Shown here piece after piece: positions 26,445-34,061 of a DNA stretch of 45,100 nucleotides. Every line of letters starts with the position of its first letter. Positions within the stretch are counted from its first letter, which is position 1. The notes under the pieces are model-generated. The model made no database searches and had not been told where the DNA came from. It worked only from the letters and a program-made list of their open reading frames with translations. Position numbers and translations under genes: made by a program. The DNA comes from Betaproteobacteria bacterium (lineage in GTDB: Bacteria; Pseudomonadota; Gammaproteobacteria; Burkholderiales; Casimicrobiaceae): NCBI GenBank assembly GCA_005881895.1, contig VBCG01000150.1:1-45100 (forward strand), written 5' to 3'.

Positions 26445-27293
26445 TCAGATGACTGCGAGCGGCTTCGCGTGCGCAGGGGGCGGAAATGCGGCGCTGAGTG
26501 CGGTTTGAATATGTGCGGAGAGCGTGACGTCCGCCGCTTTGCGATTGTCGCGCACGTGTGACGCCGTCGACGCTTTAGGGATCGCGATCACGCGGCGCTT
26601 GATCAGCCACGCCAGTGCAAGTTGCGCCGGCGTTGCGCTCGCCTCGCGCGCGATCGCCTGAAGCTTGCGGCTGCGCAAGAGATCGCCCTGCCCGACCGGC
26701 GAGTACGCCATGAGCGCGATCCGATGCTCGCGGCAGAGCGCGGCAAGACGCCATTCGATCGCGCGTTCACCCAGGTGATAGAGAACCTGGTTCGCCGCGC
26801 ACTGCTTCCCCTCGGGAATGGCCATCAGCTCTTCGATGTCGTCGACGTCGAAGTTTGAAACGCCCCAGCGGACGATCTTGCCGTCGCGCCGCAGTCGCTC
26901 GAACGCGCCGACCGTTTCAGCCAACGGGATGCGACCGCGCCAGTGCAGCAGATACAGGTCGAGCCGGTCGGTAGCGAGGCGCTTGAGACTGCGCTCGCAG
27001 GCAGAGATCGCGCTTTTCGCGCCGGCGTTGTGGGGATAGACTTTGCTGACAAGAAAAACGCGATCACGCTGTCCGGCGATGACTTCACCTACGAGCTCTT
27101 CAGCGCCGCCGTCGCCGTACATCTCGGCCGTGTCGATAACGGTCATGCCAAGCTCGATGCCCAAACGCAGCGATGCGATCTCGGCATCGTGGTCACGTCC
27201 GCGCTCGCCCATTCGCCATGTGCCGAGTCCAAGCGCAGGAACACGAACGCCATCGGGCATCGATACTTTTGGAATCGACGAATGAGCGCTCAT
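26445..27293 (-). CDS. Aldo/keto reductase
   Basis: A 282-residue NADPH-dependent oxidoreductase of the AKR superfamily. The catalytic tetrad is visible: D and Y in VIDTAEMYGDG, K in VFLVSKVYPHN and H in LYLLHWRGRIPL. The cofactor region has MAYSPVGQGDLL and VIAIPKASTASHVRDN. These enzymes reduce aldehydes and ketones; the bacterial 2,5-diketogluconate-reductase-like subgroup is the closest by eye. It starts at ATG 27293, MSAHSSIPKV. It is divergent from the molybdopterin oxidoreductase gene, with a repeat-like intergenic region between. Confidence 0.9.
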   Translation of the reverse strand: MSAHSSIPKVSMPDGVRVPALGLGTWRMGERGRDHDAEIASLRLGIELGMTVIDTAEMYGDGGAEELVGEVIAGQRDRVFLVSKVYPHNAGAKSAISACERSLKRLATDRLDLYLLHWRGRIPLAETVGAFERLRRDGKIVRWGVSNFDVDDIEELMAIPEGKQCAANQVLYHLGERAIEWRLAALCREHRIALMAYSPVGQGDLLRSRKLQAIAREASATPAQLALAWLIKRRVIAIPKASTASHVRDNRKAADVTLSAHIQTALSAAFPPPAHAKPLAVI

Positions 27294-27329
27294 CGCCGCA
27301 GCCCACGAGTTAGCGCGTCAACCGGACAC

Positions 27330-27445
27330 CCGCGTACAATTGCGCCGCAGGGCCGCCCCAAGGCGCAATTGCTCCCCCTCTGAGGGCAGAGTGCACAGCG
27401 TAGCGGCCGAATTGGCCAATGAGGCCGCAAGCGTGGGGGTCCTGT
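27330..27445. repeat. Palindrome-rich intergenic repeat
   Basis: Nested palindromes fill the gap: CAATTGCGCC (27337) pairs with GGCGCAATTG (27362); GCGGCC and GGCCGC bracket ATTGGCCAAT; and GCTCCCCCTCTGAGGGC is followed 60 bases on by GCGTGGGGGTC. From memory this resembles a family of GC-rich intergenic repeats common in Burkholderiales genomes, here in a degenerate form. It lies in the promoter side of the molybdopterin oxidoreductase gene. Membership in the family is not proven. Confidence 0.45.
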
Positions 27446-27451
27446 TCTAGG

Positions 27452-29563
27452 ATGCCGCTCGATCCCATTCCCATCAATTCGACGCGCCGTGTCGTCCACG
27501 CCGCGTGCCCACATGATTGTCCCGACACGTGCGCAATGCTCGTGACGGTCGAGAACGGCAAGGCGGTGGAGATCCGCGGCGATCCGACGCATCCGACAAC
27601 GAGCGGCAAGCTGTGCACGAAAGTGGCGCGCTATCTCGATCGCACGTACTCTGCCGATCGCATCCTTCATCCGATGCGCCGGATCGGTCGTAAAGGCGCA
27701 GGCCGTTTCGCGCGCATCTCGTGGGACGAAGCGCTGCAAGAAATCGCCGAGCGCTTCGCAGCGATCGCGGCGTCGCACGATGGACCACAGTCGATCGTGC
27801 CGTACAGCTACTGCGGCACGATGGGTCTCATTCAAGGTTCCTCGATGGATCGCCGCTTCTTTCATCGGCTCGGCGCGTCGTTGCTCGACCGCACGATTTG
27901 CGCGACCGCCGGCAAAGCAGGCTGGGTTTCGGTGATCGGTGCGTCGGTCGGCATGGACCTCGAGCAATTCGAGAATAGCCGCTTGATCCTGATCTGGGGC
28001 AGCAATCCGATCACGTCGAATCTCCATTTGTGGACGCGCGTCCAGGAAGCGAAACGCCGCGGCGCACGACTCGTGGCTATCGATCCCTACCGCAGCGCGA
28101 CGGCCGAAAAGTGTCATGAGCACATCGCGCTTCTGCCGGGAACCGACGCCGCGCTCGCTTTTGGCGTGATGCATCTGCTGATCGCCGAAAATCGGTTGGA
28201 CCGCGATTACATCGATCGCTACACCGTTGGATTCGAAGCGCTGGCTGCGCGCGCCGCGGAATGGACGTCGGCGCGTGTCGCGGACACGTGCGGCATTCCG
28301 GTCGAACAAGTGCTGCGCCTTGCGCGCGATTACGGCACGATCAAGCCGGCCGCAATCCGGCTCAACTACGGGATGCAACGGGCTTACGGCGGGGGCAATG
28401 CGGTTCGCGCCGTCGCGTGCTTGCCGGCGCTCGTCGGTGCTTGGCGCGACCCCGCGGGCGGTGCATTGCTGTCGTCGTCGGGTACTTTTCCGATCGACCA
28501 TGTAGCGCTCGAGCGCCCCGACCTCATGCGCGGTGCGCCGCGGACGATCAACATGTCGGCGATCGGCGATGCGCTGCTGGACCCCGACGACCCGCCGATT
28601 CGCGCGATCTTCGTCTACAACTCGAATCCGCTCGCCGTCGCTCCCGATTCCGCGAAAGTGACGCAAGGTTTCGCGCGCGACGATTTGTTTTGCGTCGTCC
28701 ACGAGATCTTCCAGACCGACACCGCCGATTACGCCGATATCCTGCTGCCGGCGACGACGCAGCTCGAGCAAACCGACATTCATTCGAGTTACGGCCATCT
28801 CTACGCGCTCGCGAATAACCCCGCGATTGCGCCACTTGGCGAGGCATTGCCGAATACCGAAGTGTTCCGGCGTCTGGCAGCCAAGATGGGGTTCGATGAA
28901 CCGTGCTTTTCCGACAGCGATGAAGCGCTCGCGCAACAAGCGTACCGCTGGGCCGATCCGCGCGCGCAGGGACTTGATTGGGAAACGCTGAAGCGCGACG
29001 GCTGGCAACGATTGAATGTCCCGACGGCGTATGCGCCGTTTTCCCAGGGTAATTTCCCCACTTCGTCGCGCAAGTGCGAATTCTGGTCGGAAAAATTGCG
29101 CGCGCAAGGCCATGATCCGTTGCCCGAGGTGGTGTTGCCGCGCGAATCCGCAGCAACCAATACGGCGCTCGCTGCCCGATACCCGTTGGCGTTCATTTCG
29201 CCGCCGGCGCGCAATTTCTTGAATTCGTCGTTTGCGAATCTTCCGGGGTTCGTGGCCGAGGAGAAGACGCCGCGCCTCGAAATCCATCCCGATGATGCCC
29301 ATCAGCGTGGCATCACGACCGGTGACGTCGTGAGAATCTTCAACGATCGCGGATCGTTCACCGTTATCGCGCGGGTCACCAACCGGGCGCGTCGTGGCGT
29401 CGTCGTCGCGCCGTCGATCTGGTGGCGAAAGCTCGCGTTGGATGGCGAGAATGCGAATGCGGTGACAGGTCAGGCGCTGACCGATCTTGGTCGTGCCGCA
29501 ACGTTTTACGACTGCCTCGTTGAAGTCGCGTCGATTCACGCTAAGGACCGTCAGCCCTTATAG
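27452..29563 (+). CDS. Molybdopterin-dependent oxidoreductase (DMSO reductase superfamily)
   Basis: A 703-residue enzyme with bis-molybdopterin guanine dinucleotide and one [4Fe-4S] cluster. Cluster ligands are visible at the N-terminus as CPHDCPDTCAM with GKLCTKV. RISWDEALQEIAERF, LILIWGSNPITSN, ARLVAIDPYRSATAEK and FVYNSNPLAVAPDS follow the family order, and the C-terminal dinucleotide-binding domain has RLEIHPDDAHQRGITTGDVVRIFNDRG. No TAT signal precedes the cysteines, so it is probably cytoplasmic. The closest general type is the BisC/anaerobic-dehydrogenase group; the substrate is not known. ATG at 27452 (MPLDPIPIN) fits better than the track's 27419. It converges on the comA-like gene with 13 nt overlap. 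A 749-codon antisense frame here is a shadow. Confidence 0.88.
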   Translation: MPLDPIPINSTRRVVHAACPHDCPDTCAMLVTVENGKAVEIRGDPTHPTTSGKLCTKVARYLDRTYSADRILHPMRRIGRKGAGRFARISWDEALQEIAERFAAIAASHDGPQSIVPYSYCGTMGLIQGSSMDRRFFHRLGASLLDRTICATAGKAGWVSVIGASVGMDLEQFENSRLILIWGSNPITSNLHLWTRVQEAKRRGARLVAIDPYRSATAEKCHEHIALLPGTDAALAFGVMHLLIAENRLDRDYIDRYTVGFEALAARAAEWTSARVADTCGIPVEQVLRLARDYGTIKPAAIRLNYGMQRAYGGGNAVRAVACLPALVGAWRDPAGGALLSSSGTFPIDHVALERPDLMRGAPRTINMSAIGDALLDPDDPPIRAIFVYNSNPLAVAPDSAKVTQGFARDDLFCVVHEIFQTDTADYADILLPATTQLEQTDIHSSYGHLYALANNPAIAPLGEALPNTEVFRRLAAKMGFDEPCFSDSDEALAQQAYRWADPRAQGLDWETLKRDGWQRLNVPTAYAPFSQGNFPTSSRKCEFWSEKLRAQGHDPLPEVVLPRESAATNTALAARYPLAFISPPARNFLNSSFANLPGFVAEEKTPRLEIHPDDAHQRGITTGDVVRIFNDRGSFTVIARVTNRARRGVVVAPSIWWRKLALDGENANAVTGQALTDLGRAATFYDCLVEVASIHAKDRQPL

Positions 29564-30402
29564 GTCACGACGCGTCCCCACAAACTCTTGGTTCCCCAAA
29601 TGCCAGAGCGCAGGGATTCGAGCTGGACGATCTGGCTATGGTCGACGAAGAGATTGACTTCGGGGCCGTAATTCTTGATGTACCAGGCGAACACTTCCGG
29701 ATCGGCCGCTTCGAACATCACCTGATCGAGCCCAACGGCGTCGACGATCGCCGCAACCACATCGGTTCGCCACGTCTTGACGTTCTCGGTGATGCCTTCC
29801 GACTCGATCATGATCATGTACGCGCCCGCGTCCAGAAAGCGTTTGGCTTGCGTAATCGCACGCTTCGGATCACGCGTTCCCTCGGCCTCCAACTCGGCCA
29901 CCGCGGAAGCACCGCCTGCGCCAAACTGAATCCCGACCTCAGGCTTGGCTTTGAGATCGGCCTTGCGCACGTTCTCGACCAGCCGCAACCAATCGTCGTC
30001 CGGAATCGTGATGAAGCCGCTGGAGATTTCAACGATGTCGAATCCCAGGCTCTTGCATTCGTGGATGTAGCGATCGACGGCGTCGGGACCGAGTGTCAGC
30101 ACATGCTCGACGAAGCCGCCGGTCGATACCAGCACGTCATGGGCATGGCAGATGGCGATCAGTTGCTTGAGCGCCTGCCGCGGCATCAGACTGAACGAAC
30201 CGCCGGCAAATTTGAGCGCATCGACGTATGCGCCCATCGTTTCGAGGATGTCCTCGAGCTGGCGTGGGCCTAGCGGCGTGTAGTACGGTCCGCGTATTTC
30301 GGTAATGCCGCGCGTTCTGGGCTTTGGCTGATGCTCATTGATACGCAAGAAGGGAAAAGCTCTTTCGTTGGCGGATTGTCGAGCCGTATTTTCGCGATTC
30401 AC
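29551..30402 (-). CDS. comA: Phosphosulfolactate synthase (ComA/HSA32 family)
   Basis: A 283-residue TIM-barrel protein of the ComA family, which adds sulfite to phosphoenolpyruvate to give (2R)-phospho-3-sulfolactate, the first step of coenzyme M synthesis in methanogens and of sulfolactate synthesis in some bacteria; plant HSA32 is a relative. Signatures are GITEIRGPYYTPLG, DALKFAGGSFSLMP, VSTGGFVEHVL, GFDIVEISSGFITIP and MIMIESEGITEN. In bacteria outside spore formers the role is often unproven. The start is a GTG at 30402; no better start is seen upstream. It lies 36 nt after the LexA-family gene on the same strand, so it may share its transcript. Confidence 0.88.
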   Translation of the reverse strand: MNRENTARQSANERAFPFLRINEHQPKPRTRGITEIRGPYYTPLGPRQLEDILETMGAYVDALKFAGGSFSLMPRQALKQLIAICHAHDVLVSTGGFVEHVLTLGPDAVDRYIHECKSLGFDIVEISSGFITIPDDDWLRLVENVRKADLKAKPEVGIQFGAGGASAVAELEAEGTRDPKRAITQAKRFLDAGAYMIMIESEGITENVKTWRTDVVAAIVDAVGLDQVMFEAADPEVFAWYIKNYGPEVNLFVDHSQIVQLESLRSGIWGTKSLWGRVVTYKG

Positions 30403-30438
30403 CCATTTTGGAGGCTGGATGCGCGCACGAAGTTCAAG

Positions 30439-31014
30439 TCAGAGCTTGCGGACGAGCCCGATCATCACGCCGAAGATCTCGAGCGCGCCTTCCGGGCGTA
30501 TGACCGGATAAGCTTTGTTTTCGGGCCGCAACACGAACTGCCCGCCTTCGAGATCCAAGCGCTTCAAGGTGAATTGGTTGTCGACGATCGCGACGACGAT
30601 TTCGCCCTTCTCCGCGGAGACACGTTTTTCGACGACGACGAGGTCGCCATCGAGAATGCCGGCATCCTGCATCGAATCGCCCTTCACGCGGACGAGCACC
30701 GTCGAGGATGGGCGTTCGATCAGGTAATCATCGATCGTGACGGCATCCGCTTCGGCATCGTCGACCGGATCGGGCAGCCCGGCACGCACCGGCGTCGCGG
30801 CGAGCGGTCGGGCAAAGAACCGGCTGGTCGGGGCAAGGCGGCGATCGGGGGTCGATTCCAGATATCCGGCGAGCTTGAGCCGTGCGACAAGCGCCGCGAC
30901 GGACGATTTCGATCTAAGCCCCAGCAAGGTGCCGATGGATGCGTACGACGGTAGCGCCCGATGGCGGGCGTAATAGTCCTGGAGACTTGCCAGATAGGAA
31001 CGATCGTTCGCCAT
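30439..31014 (-). CDS. lexA: LexA-family autoproteolytic repressor (S24)
   Basis: A 191-residue protein. The N-terminal winged-helix region (1-65) has the LexA layout ALPSYASIGTLLGLRSKSSVAALVARLKLAGYL. The scissile Ala-Gly is A78-G79 in VRAGLPDP, the nucleophile is S114 in KGDSMQDAGILDGD, and the general base is K151 in FTLKRLD. It is therefore a complete RecA-stimulated self-cleaving repressor. The start ATG at 31014 is set by MANDRSYL; the longer track ORF is a shadow of the divergent gene. The promoter overlaps two CGAAC-N4-GTTC-type palindromes, so it probably represses itself. No Shine-Dalgarno is seen and the predicted transcript begins at the ATG. Known betaproteobacterial LexA uses CTGT-N8-ACAG, so this is likely a second, distinct LexA. 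Confidence 0.88.
   Translation of the reverse strand: MANDRSYLASLQDYYARHRALPSYASIGTLLGLRSKSSVAALVARLKLAGYLESTPDRRLAPTSRFFARPLAATPVRAGLPDPVDDAEADAVTIDDYLIERPSSTVLVRVKGDSMQDAGILDGDLVVVEKRVSAEKGEIVVAIVDNQFTLKRLDLEGGQFVLRPENKAYPVIRPEGALEIFGVMIGLVRKL
30998..31010. promoter_or_regulatory. LexA-box-like operator A inside the lexA 5' coding end
   Basis: GAACGATCGTTC is a perfect 12-bp palindrome of the form GAAC-N4-GTTC, covering codons 2-6 of the LexA-family gene. Its centre is 31 bp, about three helical turns, from operator B. A repressor bound here would block the predicted start of transcription. Confidence 0.6.
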
Positions 31015-31020
31015 GGCGGT

Positions 31021-31050
31021 AGAATAGCGAACGAACGTTCGGCGTGTCAA
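31021..31050 (-). promoter_or_regulatory. Sigma70 promoter of the LexA-family gene with operator B in its spacer
   Basis: On the minus strand TTGACA (31050-31045), an 18-bp spacer and TATTCT (31026-31021) form a good -35/-10 pair. The spacer contains CGAACGTTCGTTCG, whose complement CGAAC-GAAC-GTTCG (31028-31041) fits the Gram-positive LexA box CGAACRNRYGTTYG at every position. The start point, about 7 nt beyond the -10, falls on the ATG at 31014. The transcript would therefore be leaderless, in line with the absence of a ribosome binding site. Confidence 0.65.
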
Positions 31051-31057
31051 TACCGGC

Positions 31058-31069
31058 GTTCTGTAGAAC
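31058..31069. promoter_or_regulatory. Third palindrome in the lexA / nuclease divergent region
   Basis: GTTCT-GT-AGAAC is an inverted repeat with the half-sites in the opposite order to operators A and B. Its centre lies about 29 bp from operator B and 34 bp before the GTG of the nuclease gene. It may be part of the same control region or a chance palindrome. Confidence 0.3.
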
Positions 31070-31102
31070 TGCAGACTCCTCGGCGTTGCCCCGGGATGAC
31101 CA

Positions 31103-32659
31103 GTGCGCCTTTTCGCTCCTTCGCTTGCCTTCGTCGACCTCGAAACGACCGGCACGCGCGCAGCGCGCGATCGCATCACGGAGATCGGCATCGTTCGAGT
31201 AGACGCCGACACCGACGGTGGCGTTCCGCAGGTGACCGAATGGAGCTCGCTCGTCAATCCGGGCATCGGCGTTCCGGCGGCGATCGTCGCATTGACCGGC
31301 ATCACGGACGCTATGATTGCCGAAGCGCCATCGTTCGCCGCACTTGCGCGAGACATTGCGCATCTGTTGAGCGGCTGCGTCTTTGTTGCGCACAACGCCC
31401 GTTTTGACTACGGCTTCCTCAAGCACGAGTTCGCGCGTCTCGAGCGGAGCTTTACGGCGCGCGTGCTGTGTACGGTGAAGTTGTCGCGCCGATTGTTTCC
31501 CTATGTGCAAGGACACAACCTCGACGCCTTGATCGAACGCCACCACCTTCCAGTGACCGATCGCCATCGCGCGCTCGCCGACGCGCGGGCGATTTGGGAA
31601 TTTGTGCAAACGCTGTATCGCGACTTTCAGGCCGACGCGATTGAGATCGCCGCAAAGCAAGCGCTGCGCATCGCGAGCCTGCCGCCGCAATTGCCCGAAG
31701 ACACGCTCGATACGCTGCCGGAAACGCCCGGCGTCTACCTGTTTTACGGCGAGAACGCGTTGCCGCTCTATATCGGCAAGAGTATCAATGTGCGCGATCG
31801 CGTCGCGGCGCACTTTTCCAGTGACTGGCGCAGTGAAACCGATCTCCGCTTGTCGCAAGAGATTCGCCGCATCGAGTTCGAGCAGACAGCCGGAGAATTC
31901 GGCGCGCTGCTCCGCGAAGCCCAACTCGTCAAAGAGCGCATGCCGCACCACAATCGGCTGCTCCGACGCAAGACGGAAGCAGGCGTGCTGATGTACGCGA
32001 ACGATGGAACGCCGCTGTTCGTACGCGCGCACGCCGTCGAACCGCGCGAGCTCGCGGGCTCGTTCGGTCCGTTCTCGTCGCGATCGGTCGCGGGTGAGGC
32101 ATTGCGCTCAGTCGCTGCTGAGCATCGCTTGTGCTGGCGGCGACTCGGACTTGATCGGCGGCGCACCGGTCCGTGCTTCCAGCGTCAACTCAAGCGTTGC
32201 GCGGGATTCTGCGTGGGCGAAGAATCCATGGATTCGCATGACGCACGGCTCGCATTTGCGCTCAACCGATTCTCGATTCCCGCGTGGCCGTATGCCGGAC
32301 CGGCCCTTTTTCGCGAATGCGGCGCGCCGCTTTCCGAGCGGACGGAAGTCCACATGTTGCAGGACTGGTGCTGGCTGGGAACAGCGCGCGATGACGGCGA
32401 GCTCGGCGCATTGCTCGAATCACCGCCGCGGCCGCAGTTCGACATCGACGTCACGAAGCTGCTGCTCCGCCGTCACGCCGCCGGCGCGCTCCAGCTGATC
32501 TCGGTGGGACCACGCGCTGAGCTGGAATTGCCCTCTAGCGTCGCGACGCGTGCGCGGCAAGCACATCCGCCACACATGCAGTCAGTTTTTTCGCATAAGG
32601 AACATGCAGAAATTCGTTCGGGCCATGCGCGTTCGATTGCGGACCGAGCACGCCGGTAA
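31103..32659 (+). CDS. DnaQ-type 3'-5' exonuclease fused to a GIY-YIG (UvrC/Cho-like) nuclease
   Basis: A 518-residue two-domain protein. Residues 5-175 are a DEDDh exonuclease: FVDLETTG (D12, E14), FVAHNARFDYGFLKHEF and HRALADA (H155, D160). Residues 205-290 are a GIY-YIG endonuclease: GVYLFYGENALPLYIGKSINVRDRVAAHF, as in UvrC and the SOS-induced Cho. A cysteine-containing stretch CFQRQLKRCAGFC follows, like the UvrC region after GIY-YIG. The start is the GTG at 31103; no ATG fits. It is divergent from the LexA-family gene and shares its operator region. The C-terminus overlaps the M20 peptidase gene by 125 nt; a plus-one shift near 32520 would end it at the TAG at 32536, so a late frameshift is possible. 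Role inferred: repair incision and exonucleolytic trimming. Confidence 0.85.
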   Translation: MRLFAPSLAFVDLETTGTRAARDRITEIGIVRVDADTDGGVPQVTEWSSLVNPGIGVPAAIVALTGITDAMIAEAPSFAALARDIAHLLSGCVFVAHNARFDYGFLKHEFARLERSFTARVLCTVKLSRRLFPYVQGHNLDALIERHHLPVTDRHRALADARAIWEFVQTLYRDFQADAIEIAAKQALRIASLPPQLPEDTLDTLPETPGVYLFYGENALPLYIGKSINVRDRVAAHFSSDWRSETDLRLSQEIRRIEFEQTAGEFGALLREAQLVKERMPHHNRLLRRKTEAGVLMYANDGTPLFVRAHAVEPRELAGSFGPFSSRSVAGEALRSVAAEHRLCWRRLGLDRRRTGPCFQRQLKRCAGFCVGEESMDSHDARLAFALNRFSIPAWPYAGPALFRECGAPLSERTEVHMLQDWCWLGTARDDGELGALLESPPRPQFDIDVTKLLLRRHAAGALQLISVGPRAELELPSSVATRARQAHPPHMQSVFSHKEHAEIRSGHARSIADRARR

Positions 32660-33956
32660 TCAGAAATTGCGCCTCGGGAAACTGGCGTCCGAGCATCGCC
32701 ATGAACGGAATCGTGCCGCCCTCGCCCATCGCAGCGGCGGCTTTGCGATAGTGTGCCTGCGACGCGGCTTCGAGCGCTTGCGCCAGCCACGGGGCGGTCG
32801 GCGAGGCGTTCCACCCGCTCGCACCTTGATCAGGCTCGAAGCGAACCGTTGCACCATGCGGTGGATCGGCTTCGAGCAGTCCCTTCAAATCTTGCGTCGC
32901 GTGTTGCCCATCGACTGTCGGCGGTAAGCGGAGCGACAGCTTGAGTGACGTGCGCGGACGGAGCACGTTGCCCGCATTTGCGATCGAGGGCAAGCCGTCC
33001 GCGCCGACAACTGAAAGTGCCGGACGCCATGTGCGGTTGAGAACAGCCTCGGCGCGCTCGCCGATCATCGGCGTCGTCCCGCCCGCGAATGGATATTTGC
33101 GAAAAACGATGTCGCCCATGATCGCCGCTGCGGCGCCCGCCTGCTCCGCGCGCTCGACGGGGATCTGCGCGTGAAACGACGACGGCAGGATCCATCCGGT
33201 CGCCGATTCTTCGAGACGATCGAGCAAGTGACGCGCGATCCGAAACGATGACGGCACGATACCGCTCGCGTCGCCCGAGTGAACGCCCTCGTCCAACACC
33301 TCGACGGTCAACGTGCCCGCCGCCAGCCCGCGCAGCGATGTCGTGACCCACAGCCTCTCGTAGTCGCCGCAGCCGGAATCGAGTCCTACGACGAAATCGA
33401 CGCGGCCCAAACGTGGTGCGAGCATCTCAAGGTATGCCGGAAGATCATAGCTGCCGCTTTCCTCGCACGTTTCGATAATGCCGACACAGCGTGCGTGCGG
33501 CAGACCTTCGGCATCGAGCGCGCCAATGGCAGAGAGCGCCGCAAAGATCGCATAGCCGTCGTCGGCGCTGCCGCGTCCATACAGCTTGCCATCCTCGATC
33601 ACAGGGATCCACGGCCCGAAGCCTTCGCGCCAGCCCGTCATTTCCGGCTGCTTGTCGAGATGGCCGTAGAGCAGCACCGTGCCCGCATTTGCGATGGCTT
33701 GCGAGGCGGGAACTTCGAATACGAGCACCGGCGTTCGTCCCTGCAAGCGCACGATTTCGACGGCGAGCCCGCGAACCGGTTGCTTGCGCGCCCAGCGCTC
33801 GGTCAGCGCGATGACTTTTTCGATGTGGCCGTTGGCTTCCCACGCGGGATCGAAGTGCGGCGATTTGGCGGGAATGCGAACGTAATCGATGAGTTGTGGA
33901 ACGATCTCCGTGTCCCACTGTTTTCCGATGCGATCGACGGATGCGGCGCTGGTCAT
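32535..33956 (-). CDS. M20-family metallopeptidase (dipeptidase)
   Basis: A 473-residue zinc peptidase of the M20 family (carnosinase/DapE-like dipeptidases). Metal ligands and catalytic residues are visible in order: VLLYGHLDKQPEM (H, D), GRGSADDGYA (bridging D), ETCEESGSYDL (the glutamate pair), VGLDSGCGDYERLW and the C-terminal HGPNEFLHVPYAK (H). The lid domain carries LDEGVHSGDASGIVPSSF. No signal peptide is seen, so it is cytoplasmic. It starts at ATG 33956, MTSAASVDRIG, and is divergent from the srkA gene with about 105 nt between. The length is normal for the family. Confidence 0.93.
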   Translation of the reverse strand: MTSAASVDRIGKQWDTEIVPQLIDYVRIPAKSPHFDPAWEANGHIEKVIALTERWARKQPVRGLAVEIVRLQGRTPVLVFEVPASQAIANAGTVLLYGHLDKQPEMTGWREGFGPWIPVIEDGKLYGRGSADDGYAIFAALSAIGALDAEGLPHARCVGIIETCEESGSYDLPAYLEMLAPRLGRVDFVVGLDSGCGDYERLWVTTSLRGLAAGTLTVEVLDEGVHSGDASGIVPSSFRIARHLLDRLEESATGWILPSSFHAQIPVERAEQAGAAAAIMGDIVFRKYPFAGGTTPMIGERAEAVLNRTWRPALSVVGADGLPSIANAGNVLRPRTSLKLSLRLPPTVDGQHATQDLKGLLEADPPHGATVRFEPDQGASGWNASPTAPWLAQALEAASQAHYRKAAAAMGEGGTIPFMAMLGRQFPEAQFLITGVLGPQSNAHGPNEFLHVPYAKKLTACVADVLAAHASRR

Positions 33957-34061
33957 GACGGTCCTGAGTGCGATCGTGAACCGGAACGATAACAGGTGCG
34001 TGGACGAGCACCCGCGCGCCGCTCAACACGATTCGATGAAGCGCCACCGTAGAATGTCGCG

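Noticed and set aside
27290-29539. 749-codon open frame on the minus strand
   Set aside because: It is the exact antisense of the molybdopterin oxidoreductase gene, arginine-rich and without domains; GC-rich codon use keeps the antisense frame open.
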